Positions 25,315 through 37,800 of a stretch of 64,000 bases of DNA are shown piece by piece. The stretch is taken from the NCBI RefSeq assembly GCF_905220415.1, contig NC_059542.1, forward strand, positions 558,001 to 622,000. Reading direction: 5' to 3'. Origin of the DNA: Colias croceus. Lineage: Eukaryota > Arthropoda > Insecta > Lepidoptera > Pieridae. Under the pieces are notes generated by a model. The model had not been told where the DNA came from. It saw only the letters and a list, made by a program, of their open reading frames with translations, and ran no database searches. Numbering within the stretch: the first letter of the stretch is position 1; each line of letters begins with the position of its first letter. Both the position numbers and the translations under genes were made by a program.

Positions 25315-25329
25315 CTAGCACCGAAGTGT
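25315..25329 (-). CDS. cnk: Alternative last exon of cnk (or 3' UTR exon)
   Basis: A clear acceptor TCTGTTTTCAG at 25330-25340 begins an exon. Joined directly to exon 20 in phase 0 it adds only TLRC before TAG, giving a 1328-aa isoform. Joined to the donor at 25723 it is purely 3' UTR. A third frame (HFGARKKKCTEKEN) looks coding-like but does not fit the phase. Which is used cannot be decided here. Confidence 0.45.
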   Translation of the reverse strand, partial: TLRC

Positions 25330-25622
25330 CTGAAAACAGAAAAAAATATTTTTTTTTTATAGTATAATCTATTTTTGTAAAAATGTTACGCTTAAAGATA
25401 ATTAAGGCCTGTTCGTAATATGGTTAAACCTGTTCAGAATATGTCGTGCCATTTAGTTCGAATATTTTTGTAAAATAATACCTGGGGCGTGAACTACAAT
25501 CGATATCGAAGCCAAAAATTAAAGTTTTGTGTTTTTGTATATCCGGGCTAAACTCAAAAAGTACTGCATGAATTTACTTTAAATTTTGCGTGAATATTAC
25601 GAACAGGTCGGATCAACATATA

Positions 25623-25691
25623 GGCTATATATCATCACGCTATGACCAATAGGAGCGAAGTAATACGGGTAAAACCGCGGGGCATAGCTAG
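25623..25691 (+). mobile_element. Helitron-like fragment
   Basis: Only the 3' end of the family remains: a TATATCATCACGCTATGACC segment, then AAACCGCGGGGCATAGCTAG. It sits between the two alternative last exons of cnk. Confidence 0.6.
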
Positions 25692-25732
25692 TTCACGATA
25701 TAAAGTAGTCCAAAAAACTCACGGTGTATGCC

Positions 25733-25840
25733 TCAGGGTTGCCTCGGCGCGAGGCGTGCTAAAGAATAACTTTCTGGTTGGAAGGTGGGCGGGCACTGCA
25801 GGTGCGGGTACTGGCCTGTACGGGGCTCTTCACCAGCCTG
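25733..25840 (-). CDS. cnk: cnk exon 21, probable conserved C-terminus
   Basis: After a tandem acceptor (GCAGCAG, so one Gln may be optional) the phase-0 frame reads AGEEPRTGQYPHLQCPPTFQ, then PESYSLARLAPRQP and TGA. It is GC-rich against an AT-rich intron, and the composition looks like conserved coding sequence. A strong donor GTGAGT follows the stop by 10 bases (exon end 25723), so the transcript may splice again inside the 3' UTR to the exon at 25329. That short distance would not trigger nonsense-mediated decay. Confidence 0.75.
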   Translation of the reverse strand, partial: QAGEEPRTGQYPHLQCPPTFQPESYSLARLAPRQP

Positions 25841-28800
25841 CTGCATATACATACATACATCATTTATTTATTTATTATTTACATACATAGATTCCTTACA
25901 GCTATTTGTATTAGAATATTTTTATTTAACTTTAACAAAACAATACGCCAATAAAAAGGAATACCAATAATAAGACAATTAATGTGACAGTAGTTTTACA
26001 TTAATTATAACAATGATAAAGTGGAAAAGATTAATGTATACATATATATATTTATTCTTATGTTTAGTTTTATAGCATTAAAGTAGTATAAATATTCAAA
26101 AAAAATTAAGTAAAGAAAATTGGAGTGACACTTAGGCACGTAAAAAAGTTATATTGCTACTGCTGATGAGAATATTCATATTATACAATAGTGTAATTAT
26201 ATTATTGCGAATATCCAATATAACGAAACAAAAATAAGTAACACTTTTGCAGGTGTCAGTTGAAGTGAAAATTAGTGTCAAAAATAATGACACTAACTCC
26301 ATAAACGGAATAAACTTTTAAATGTCAAATAATTTAATTTTTCATCGCTATTCATTAAAACATTCAATAGAATATTTTTATTATATTACATTAAAAAATA
26401 TTTATTAACATACCTGTCTTCCTCCAAACATAAGCCTTAGACGAGACACACTCGCTCCACCCGTACTAAAAAGTAAAAAAAAAACATTAATATTTTAAAT
26501 GTACAAAACAATCTTGAACTTAATAACAACAAAAATAATTCTTACCTTTCAGTCGTAGATTGTGTTTGTCCAGAATTTGTCGATGCAGTTAAATGTACCT
26601 GGAAATAAAACATATAAATAAAAATAAATAATTAAACATCACTTTTATAAAACAATTAGCAAAAAAACTCGAATAAAATTAATTTTATTTTAAATCGGTC
26701 AAATATAATAAACAGGCTCACCTTTTCCTTTTTTCTAAAGGATTCTTGTCGGTTATTGTCCGTTCGCTCATCGGGAAATACGATTTTTTCATATCTATAA
26801 AAAATAATTATTTATTGTTACCATTGCTGTCTATCAGGAGAGTGTGTATATTATTATGTAAATATAACGTGCCACGTGACCACGTTTATCTGCGGACAAA
26901 ACCATGGCCAAAAACAGGTAATGGTCAAAATCTATTCAGTTATTTTTGGATGAACCAACATCAGAAACTTATAATGTGTAGACTACTCGAAATAAAATTG
27001 TCAACTTAATTCATGACTTTGGTTTAGAACCCCATTTTGCCAACTCTTATCAACTAGCTTATTATTTCCACCATTAATACTTATTTTTATTGTAATTTAC
27101 TGTACGCTGTACTTTCTATTATAGAATTATTATAGCAGTTATAATAAAACAAAACACATACCCATCGCCAGCAGGCCTCGAGTGCGGTTGGTGTGGACTA
27201 TGCGGGCGTCCATGCCCATGCTGTCCATGTCCATGCTGTCCATGTCCATGCTGTCCATGTCCATGCTGACCATGTCCATGCTGACCATGCTGTGCATGCG
27301 AATGGCCATGCTGTGGGTCCAGTTCGCCGTATATCACATCTGGCACTATGCGGTCGAGACGCCGTTGAAGTTCGCGACGTTCGGTTACACCAAGTAATAC
27401 TCGTTCTGAATATACCTGTAATATAAATTTTAGTTTAGTAGGATATTGAACGTGTATTTTTCTTTTTAATAAAAATAATGAATAGAGAAAATAACATAAA
27501 AATGTAAATAGACATGATCTTAAGTATAAAATGTTTCCAAATACGCGGTAAATAAAAAAAATGTTAAGACGATTCAAAAGCATAATTTCTAAAATAAGTC
27601 TTATTAATGAAATATTATTTATAAGTAATTTAATCAATTTATTATTTTACTATATTTTTTTTATTTGTGTAGTGAAACTTTCTTAGGCGTGTTGAGAATA
27701 AAATTTCAAAATTGAAATGGTCGTGGCAATACCGTCACGCCTACTTACTTACGCGTATACTTAGCGCCGATTTTGGTATCTTGACAAAGTTTCACTTTTG
27801 AAACGAGTGCTCGGCACACACGCTCTTTTTTTTTAACAAACACCCATACAATTTTTTTTTAATAAAATCCACACCTAAACTACTGAACCAATTTTCATGA
27901 AATTTGGTATGGAGATATTTTGATACCCGAGAAAGGACATAGGCTACTTTTTATCCCGGGAAAATGACGCAATCCCGGAAATCCCACGGGAACGGGAACT
28001 ATGCGGGTTTTTCTTTGACTGCGCGAGCGAAGCCGTGGACGAAAACCTAGTTGTCTATAACCAAAAAATAGTTTTCATTATATAATTAATTTCCACATAC
28101 CTGCCGCCGCTCCTCCTCCTGCTTCTTCAGCATGAACTCCTCTAGCGTCACAAATCCGACCAACTTCTCCGGCTTATGTTTCGGCCTTGGCTGTATCGTC
28201 GGTCTCGCCACAAAGTCGCTCTTCTCAAAGTCGAGGAGATTCGGGTTCGATGCGTGTATGTAGTTGATCGGGGATGGCTTGGTTCGAGGGGGAGGGGGGG
28301 AGGGAGGGGACGGTGAAGGGGGCGAGGGGGAGGGGGGCGCGCGACGGTAGCTGCGGTACTGCTCTGTGGGGGTGGGGGTGGCTTGCTTGCTCTGAAAGTG
28401 TACAATAGTGATATGAAGTGTTATAGTTTAGCCACACCCCGGACACTCCATACAAAATTATAGTTTTGACAGTCACACTGTAGAGACTGCAAATGTGTGT
28501 GTAAACTCTTTATGGTTGGCACATTTGTGACTAGCGTAAAAAAAAATTCGCGTTTTTATGATGAAATACATCCGTAAACAGCACAATATCTAACCATTTT
28601 CTACGAAAAACGATAATCACAAATCCAAAATAATAAAATTGCTTTAAGTCAATTTGATTAATGTTGTCAATCTTCGTTGCGTTTCGTCTAAAGACGTCGT
28701 TGGTATCGTCCTTGCGGGGAAATGGGTACCATAACATGGCTGATCGTGCGGGGTGAGGTAAGTGTTTAATTTTGGCGGGAGGCGGAGAGTGTCCGTTCTG

Positions 28801-31800
28801 TAGCGTTTAGCTACTATTATGTATTCTGTGGTTTAGCCATTGACACGCAAATAATATACAGTTATCCATAAACTATAATGCCGCCTCCTTGGTACAGTGG
28901 TTGACCCGTGAGCGTAGCACTGAGGGGTCCTGGGTTCTATTCCCGGTGGAGACGAAGAAAAAAAAATAACTCGGTCTGGTAGGACACAAAAGGCTGATCA
29001 CCTACTTGTCCCTAAAGAAAATCGATCAGTGAAACAGATGTACGTATAATGCATCTGCCCCTTACCCCTTGGGGACATGGGACTTCACACACATAAACTA
29101 TAATACGTTCAAAAGCTGTCCGAAGTTAAACTCTGCCTATGCGTGTATAAAGCAGAGTTTTACAATAATACAATTAACTTTCAATATTACTATCAAGAAT
29201 AAAATGTGTAAATTTTAATGAACGGTTTATACAACGCCGTTGAAGCAGTTTTTATTGAATAATAATAATTATGCAAGCCTATAACAATCTATATTAAACT
29301 GATATAAAAGCTCTAATTCAATGGTATGAAAGATGAATCCAGAATGATGGTTTCTCAAAATAATCAGTAATATTTAAAATGTTTAATTGCTTGCTTTCAA
29401 TCTTACCTTAGTATTTTTAGTGTCGTCTTTTGCTTTAGCCCTTGAAAAGAATCGTAAATATTTTCTATCTAAACTCGACGCTGGTTGACTGACGTTCTCC
29501 TGACTTTCACTCCGACCACTTCGTTGAGTTAGTTTCTTCAAAGAGCCAAACTTGGACTTGTCCTTCTCTTTCTCTTTCTCCTTTTCCCTGTCTTTCTCCC
29601 TTCTTTCCGAACTTTCTGTATCGGATTCTGTATCTGAGTAATCTGTTTCTGAGAACTGTTTGAAGTCCGTCTGCAATGCAAATCATAATTTAAATTAAAT
29701 AAATGAAAAAACTCTGTTTTGTATAGAAAAAAGTATAGTGTTTCGATGCACTGAACTCGAACTAAAAACGTTTATGTTAAATTTATCCCGTCTTGCTCGA
29801 AGGACAACACGTAAAGTACTCATATTTAAACAGAAAGAGTCAAGAAGCAGCGACGAAATACATATTGCAATACAAACTATGTATTTAATTCTTGTGACTG
29901 AATTTAAATGATTTTGATATACATACTAATATTATAAAGAGGAAAAGTTTGTAATTATGTATGCATGTATGGTTTTCACGCATAAACTACTGGACCGATT
30001 TCAAAAATTCTTCACCATTGGAAAGCTGCATCTTCACTGAGCAACATGGCTAGGTTTTACCCGGAAATCCCACGGTAACGGGAACTATGCGGGCTTATCT
30101 TTAAAACGCGTGCGAGGTACAGGCGGAAAGCTAGTTTTGATATATATGGAAATCAACACAGAAATAATAGTAAACTTAACTTTACTCCAAGTTTATTTTT
30201 TCAAAGGACACTATGTATCTGGCTCGAAAGACCAATCCAACTCACATTCTGCGGCAAGCTGGACGGCAGCAACGTAGCCCTATGCACGAGCTGTATCCAC
30301 GCCAACATGGCATCCCTTGAAGCCGCCGCAAAGTACACAGCGGTGCCCGTGTGGTACACTTTGAACGCGTGTGCTCGGGACTTCACTTCCCCGGCCGCAC
30401 ACACTGTGCAACCCTCGAGGTATATCATGCAGTCCGCGCGGGAGCTCTGCGGAATTTGTTACATTATTAGTTAAAATAATCTATATTATGATATAATGAG
30501 TAATGTTGTTGGTGATGTTATATCACAGGTGCGAGTTCATGTGTGACAATATATTTTGTGGTTTTACATTTGATCTAATGTGTGTTGACAGGTGTGATCA
30601 CGTGCGTGATGTCAAGTCACAGGTGTTATGTCACGTGTGAAGTCATATGTAATGTTACGTGACACGTCGTTCGTGATGCTACTTCACGCGTTTCAGTCCA
30701 AGTAATGTAAATCACGAAGCGTGTATTGATTTATGACATGACCTATCGTAGTGTAGCGTAACGTAGTGTAGTAAAGTGTATTATAACGTATTGTAGTAAA
30801 GTGTATTGCAACGTAGTGTAATAAAGTGTATTGTAACGTAGTGTAGTAAAGTGTATTGTAACGTATTGTAGTAAAATGTATTGTAACGTATTGTAGTAAA
30901 GTGTATTATAACGTATTGTAGTAAAATGTATTGTTACGTATTGTAGTAAAGTGTATTGTAACGTATTGTAGTAAAATGTATTGTAACGTATTGTAGTAAA
31001 GTGTATTATAACGTAATGTAGTAAAGTGTATTATAACGTAGTGTAGTAAAGTGTATTGTAATGTAGTGTAGTAAAGTGTATTATAACGTAGTGTAGTAAA
31101 GTGTATTGTAATGTAGTGTAGTAAAGTGTATTGTAACGTATTGTAGTAAAATGTATTGTAACGTATTGTAGTAAAGTGTATTGTAACGTATTGTAGTAAA
31201 ATGTATTGTAACGTATTGTAGTAAAGTGTATTATAACGTATTGTAGTAAAATGTATTGTTACGTATTGTAGTAAAGTGTATTGTAACGTATTGTAGTAAA
31301 ATGTATTGTAACGTATTGTAGTAAAGTGTATTATAACGTAATGTAGTAAAGTGTATTATAACGTAGTGTAGTAAAGTGTATTGTAATGTAGTGTAGTAAA
31401 GTGTATTGTAACGTATTGTAGTAAAATGTATTGTAACGTATTGTAGTAAAGTGTATTATAACGTAATGTAGTAAAGTGTATTATAACGTAGTGTAGTAAA
31501 GTGTATTGTAATGTAGTGTAGTATAGTGCAGTGCGGTGTGTGCACTCACGTCGGGCGAGCGGTAGGCGTAGAGCAGGTTGTGCGTGAGCAGCAGGTAGCG
31601 GTGCGCCCAGCGCGGCTGCTGCTGGTGTCGGGCCCGCACGCGCTGCCACACCCAGCCGCCCGCGCCGCGCGCGCACAGCCCGCGTGCGCTCACTGACCGA
31701 CGCTCTGTAACACGACACATTATCCTATGATACATTAGAATGGAACTAGCTGTGCCCTTCGGTTCTACCCGCATTGCTCCACTCCTGTTGGTCTTAGGGT

Positions 31801-34800
31801 TCATACGCACTATGCGGGTAGCCGCATTGCGGTTAACCGTCCGGCTGACCGCAAGCACAATTATGTACGTAATATTCATTTCTATGCGGCCCGAGTGACA
31901 GCCAGCCGGACGGATGCTATACGCACTGTGCGGTTCAGTCTGCGGCTGCCCACAATTGAGTGAGTGTATGCACGTGGTTGCAAAATGCTTGCTCTCATTT
32001 CGTGTTTGCAAATAAGGATGCGCCCAGTACTTCTTTCTTTGCTTTTCTTCTTTACATAACGTGTGTAAATGTAGTAAATAGCTGCAACTTCTTCCACGTC
32101 CATCTTTGAAATGGATCGACATGACCGCAAATCGCAACGGTTCTTCAACCGCATCCTGCGGTCAGCCGGACGGCTAGCCGCAATGTGGCTCCCCGCATAG
32201 TGCGTATGAACCCTTATGGTGATGATATATAGCCTATAACCTTCCTCGATAAATGGATAGCCCATTTAACTAACACCGTAAGAATTTTTCAAATCGAACC
32301 AGTAGTTCCCGAGTTTAGCGCGTTCAAACAAATAAACTCTTCAGCTTTATAATATTAGTATAGATAAACTCAGCATAGTAATGTGACATCACTGTGACAC
32401 AACACAAACACTTTACATTGCAACGTGCGAAATTAGTATCGTCTCCGTGCCATATTGTGACGTCATACATTACAATGCTCTATGAAATCAAAAAATACGA
32501 TCGATTCAGTATTATAATGTGACGTCACAGCTGTCATTTCAAACAAATTGATAAGAGTTATACAGGGTGTAAGTGTAAACATAGTTATCCTTGAAACCAG
32601 TGATTGAGTGTCAATTACAGAACATAAATTCAATGAAATTAATTTCTTAATCTAAAAAAATATTGTGGCAACTATTTTACAAACCTTAACTTTAATCAAC
32701 TCAAAACAAAAATCTATACTCACTCGCCAAAATCGAGTTCTTTTTCTTCAAACTCCTCGACTTAGACGACGGGAAGATCCCTCGCACAACACTAGCGGAG
32801 GGCGATAGTGCTGTTTTGGGCGAGTGCATATCCAACGACGCGTCACTAGCTGAGCCCATCACTATGTCCCCATCCCGCCTCCCCACCATGTTATCCTCCC
32901 GCCTCTCTCTCGTATCGTCCCTTCTACCCAGAGTGTCGTCCCGTCGTGATGTCGTGTCGTCACGTCGGTTGCTTGGTACGGGGTCCGGTTCTCCATTGAT
33001 TGGGGGCATCTCTCTGCGCTCGTTGGATATTAGTTTGATGTCGTGTTTCGTTATGTGACGCAGTGGTACTGATATCTGTAATTCGAAATCAAAAGATAAA
33101 TAACACGACTATATTATGTAAAAACTTAAAATTAGGTCCAGTTGGTTGGCAGAGCAGTTTTTACTGATAAATATTGTAAAAAATACCCATAATATTAAAA
33201 CATGTCGGGCGACCTAATTAGTAAGTAATTATAATAAAGGTAGTGCATGAAAATATTATAAAATATACTGTAATAATAACCGTAGAAACACTTTCCTAAA
33301 TCTATCCACTGGTTACGGTCACCACGAGCGACAATTTTGTTAATAATACAAAATATATACTTTCTATGGTTTTGTAGAAGATACTTGAATACAAACAGTT
33401 GCAATGGATTAACTGGCATACGGAATCGGATTTTTAACTTCTACTATCAATTTTATCACCAACAAATCCAATTATATATCAAACCCAAGTATTGAAACAT
33501 ACCAAACATTAACACAGACAAAACTTCGCATTCATAAATTAGCGCATTAGTGAAAAAAAAACGGCACAGACCTGCGCAGCATCCCCCGGGCGCAGTGGTT
33601 TCAATGGACTGGCATCCCTGCACTCCGCGGGTCGCGGGATCATCCTCAGCACGGGGTAGTGCGGGGCTGGACACTCCCTTAGGGGAGAAACCGGCCCATC
33701 CCCCAAGGGCTCCCACGTCTCTCTACACTCCCTGCTCGGCGACCGACTCAAGTCGCGGATATTCATATCTCGAACTTTCGAATCTCGAATCTTCGAATCT
33801 CGAACTTTCGAGTCCCGTTCGAATATATCCCTGTGCGGGGAAGTTTTCAAATCCCGGGGGGACATTGACTCTTTTGGTTTTGTGTTTTTCTCTCGGGGTG
33901 GTAGGGTTGGTTCGCGTGGAGGGATGTATGGAGGGTAGTGGTCTCGTGGGGGAGGGGGAGGGAGGCGAGTGGTGGGGGGGCGTGGGGGAGGTTCCGGAGG
34001 TACGTCGGATACTTTCCAGCGCTCTGTGATGCGCGGTTTTGGGAATCTGGAAAAATATGGGGAGCGTTTTAAAACATTTACCTTGTTATTTTAAATGACA
34101 ACACATGTATCATAAACGATAGAGCCGAAATTATATAGCGAAACAAGCGTCATTAAAATAACGCATGCAGTATTATAAATATGCTGTACTGATAAAAAAA
34201 AATGGTATGCATACAGATTATGTTAACATACAGACAATTAATTGCTATATTTTACCAAAAGAGCAAAAGTCGTATAAAAGAAATATTTTTACTAATATTT
34301 TAAAATGAATAATACTTACTTAACCCTCTCCTCTTGTCCTAACCTGTCCGTCAGCACCGTATTCAACGTCTCCAACACTGGTATCGGCGTATCATCCAAG
34401 GACTTCGCATCATCATCTATATGCTTTATATCATCATCTTGCGATATTTCTTGAGACACATCTTGAGATACTTCTTGCGATAAGTCTTGGGGAGCATCTT
34501 GTTCATCTTGTTCATCTTTAGTTGCTTCAAGTTCAGCCTCTTGAGCTGCTATTTTCGTATTTTCATCATCTTCACCATTTTCATTAGTTTCAACGTCTCT
34601 ATCACTATTATTAGCATCTTGTTCACCCTTGTGTCTCACAGTGGGGGTGGTGGGTGACTCCGGTATGGGGTTGTCCACGAGGGGTGCGAGGGGGGTGGTC
34701 TCTAGGGGGGAGGGGTCGAGGTCGTACGCGGGGGTGGAGTGGCTCTTGTCGAGCTTGCCGCGGGGCGAGGGCGAGGGGCAGGGGGAGGGGGAGGGCAGGC

Positions 34801-37800
34801 GGGGGACGCCCAGGCACGTGCGGGGGCGGGGGGACAGCTGCAGCCCCGTGCTGCACGATACCGCCTGCAAATGGTCATAAATTATGTAGTAGGGTTGTTA
34901 TAAATAGACATGTTATGGAGATTTTGATGAACTACTCTGAATTGAAAATGTAATAAAACGTGTATGTCTTAGGTTAGAAATTTAATTATTTTTAACAGAT
35001 TTTTACGCAATTTGGTAATTATATTATGATCTGTGAAATGAAAAAAGAGCGTGTGTGCCAAGCACACTTCTACGAAGAGAAACTTCTTTTGCAAGATTCA
35101 AAGATATCAAGATCGTCGCCTTACGACATTGGGGTGGAAGTGTTGCCATGACGCGACATTCAAATTTTACTCTCAAAGTCTCAACGCGCTTAAAAGAGTT
35201 TCACTTAAATAAACCGTATTAATATCGTAAAACAAAAATGTTAAACGATAAAAAGTCACGATAAATATTTAATAAACAATTAATAAATTGACAAATATTA
35301 TTTGTAATAAGTAAAAATTTTCATGCTTTATTTGAATAACGGCTAAACATGCTGTACTTACTGTAACTAAAACAAATGTAACATCTTTATACCATGTTTA
35401 TCGTCAATAACGAATTATGAATTATGATAAATAAATAATAGTTAAACGATTAACAAACAAAATACATAAAACCAATACCTTATCACGCCTGTATAGCGTA
35501 GAATCGTCAGGATCATGTGTGCCATGTTCCCATCTCTGCTGTTGTAGCTCTTGCCAGAACTAAAAGAAAAAGTTTAAAAAAAATATTTAAATACCTAATG
35601 ACTATAGTGATACTATATTAATACAGATTTAAATATTTTTATAGTTCCATTACATTAACATTCTAAAAAAGAGCGTCTATATCGATCACACGTGTCAGAA
35701 GTGAGACTTCTTTGGCAAGATTCATAGATACCATAATCGTCGCCTTCTCCATAACGTGGCAGTATTTCCATGACGTTATCTTGAAATTTTACTCTCAACG
35801 CGACTAAAGATCTACTCAACGAACGAAACTCAACGAACGATCACTTCAAAATCTACGTTTTTACCATGGATAAAATTAAATTGTGTATAGGTAATACATT
35901 CGATTATATGGATTTATGATCTCAATAACTAACGAAAAGTCAGATTAATTGAATTTATGTACTTTAAAACTAGTTTAACTAATTACCTGCTCTATACTCA
36001 AATGCGGTCGTTTGGACACAGGACTGCCGCAGCTGATCGTGTGCCGACGTTGTACTACGGTCTGCGGCTTTGGCGGGTACATGCTGAAATATTTATTTAA
36101 AAGACTTTTTCAAGTTATGTTAAGAGAGATATTATGTACTATAAAAATCCCTAATAAATACTTACTTTATCAATGCGAAAGAAAGTTTTTGTTACGATTT
36201 TACGACAATATACTCAATTAATATAAACCATTTGCAAATGCGATAGGATTAAAAATACATTAAAGAATCAACAAAATATCTCTAGAAATGATAAAGTAGT
36301 TATAATTTCACGTGCACTATATAAGACACTAGCTGTGCCGCGCGGTTTCACCCGCGTGGTTCCGCTCCTATTGGTCTTAGCGTGATAATATATAGCCTAT
36401 ATTACTCGTGGATAATGTAGCTTTCGAATGGTGAAAGGATTTTTGAAATCGGTCCAGTAGTTTATGAGTCTATTCATTACAATCGAAATCAAACAAATAA
36501 AGTTTTCCTCCTTATAATATTAGTGTAGAAATAGGTAAAATGACGTAATAGTACAAAAATTCGTAAATTTTATGCAATTATGCTTAAAAACAGCGCTTCA
36601 CGCAACTAAATAACACATTACACAGTATAAAATTAACTTTTTTTTATCTACCTACATTTTAATGTTAAAAAAAATACCAACTACATAATAAATTTCACAG
36701 TTATCTCACCGTGCTCTATCAAGATGCAGTTGTGTGGGCGAAGCGGGAGGTGATAGAGGCTCACTATCATCCGACTCGGGCTCCGGCTCACGTGCTGCTG
36801 CTACCGGTGGGGCTTCGGAAATTGGGAATTCTAGCTCGTATCTGAAAAAAAAATACGTGTGTCACTAGGGGACTGGGGCGGTTGCGCTATTGCACGTTAT
36901 GCCTTCAAGCCACACCTCCGCCCGTCGGAGTGGGGAGCGTGAGGTTTTTCGTTACGGAATTTCTCGATTCGGTCCCCGCGCTCAAGGCCCGCGATAGAAG
37001 CTATGCAATGGGCGTTTTCCATTACCCGGCCCGGCTCCGGCACGGCAACGACATTGTCGGGGACCGGTACCGGCACCGGGACTTCGTTTTTCCATTGCGC
37101 CGGTGTCGATGCCGGTTTACGCCCGGTCCCTCCGCCCCACTCCCTCCTACCCGCCCCGCGCAGTTACACACTCACACGGCTACAATTCAAATAAATATGC
37201 AATACACATGCAATTTTGCCGGCCGGCACAAGTGGGAAGCTTGCTACCCCGGCGACGGCGACGGCGCCGGCAGGACTCAATGCCGTGCCGGCGCCGGCGC
37301 CGGTAAGTGAAAAAGCGAGCCATACATTTTCATACATTTTTGCTTCCTTTCTGTAATGGAAAAACGCCCAATAGCTTAATAAAATAATATGTTTGAGTTG
37401 GAGTGTGTGTGTACCTGTGCAGCCGATGCGCATGTAACGGCGGCAGTCGCAACCTGGCCGCCCGCCTGGGCGCACGTGCGTGCAGCGGCGGTGTGGGCAA
37501 AGCCCTGGCCCCGCGTCGCCGCAACCGCAGCACCAGCTCAGCGCCGGCGGACGCGCACACACGCTCCACTGCGTCACCGCTCCAACCTATCACGCAGGTG
37601 TTGCCCACCTGTGGGGTGTTGTTTATATTAGAAACTAGCTTACCGCCCACGACTTCGCCCGCTTTATCTAAAACCTAATAAATTATATACAAAAATCTTC
37701 CTCTTGAATCATTCTATCTATTAAAAAAACCGCATCAAAATCCGATGCGTAGTTTCAAAGATTTAAGCATACAAAGGAACATAGGGACATTGGGGCAGAG

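Noticed and set aside
27182..27426. Plus-strand frames of Met-Leu-Ser or His-Val-His repeats
   Set aside because: Antisense of the 12-bp coding repeat in cnk exon 17.
28148..28476. Long Pro-rich minus-strand frames over cnk exon 16
   Set aside because: They are shifted frames of the GC-rich exon; the spliced phase gives the conserved FVTLEEFMLKKQEEE motif instead.
28875..28950. tRNA-like sequence on the plus strand
   Set aside because: Same reasoning: it is the head of a SINE, with a variant B box and no credible 3' acceptor arm.
30738..31531. CRISPR-like array
   Set aside because: Units are contiguous 25-bp tandem repeats without unique spacers, in a eukaryotic intron.
31356..32265. Minus-strand frames rich in Thr-Leu-Tyr through the minisatellite and MITE
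   Set aside because: They translate the 25-bp tandem repeat and transposon sequence; only 31550-31704 is a real exon.
36882..37310. 142-codon plus-strand frame in the GC-rich cnk intron
   Set aside because: It runs across two nested repeats with CCGG-type short repeats and has no conserved motif.
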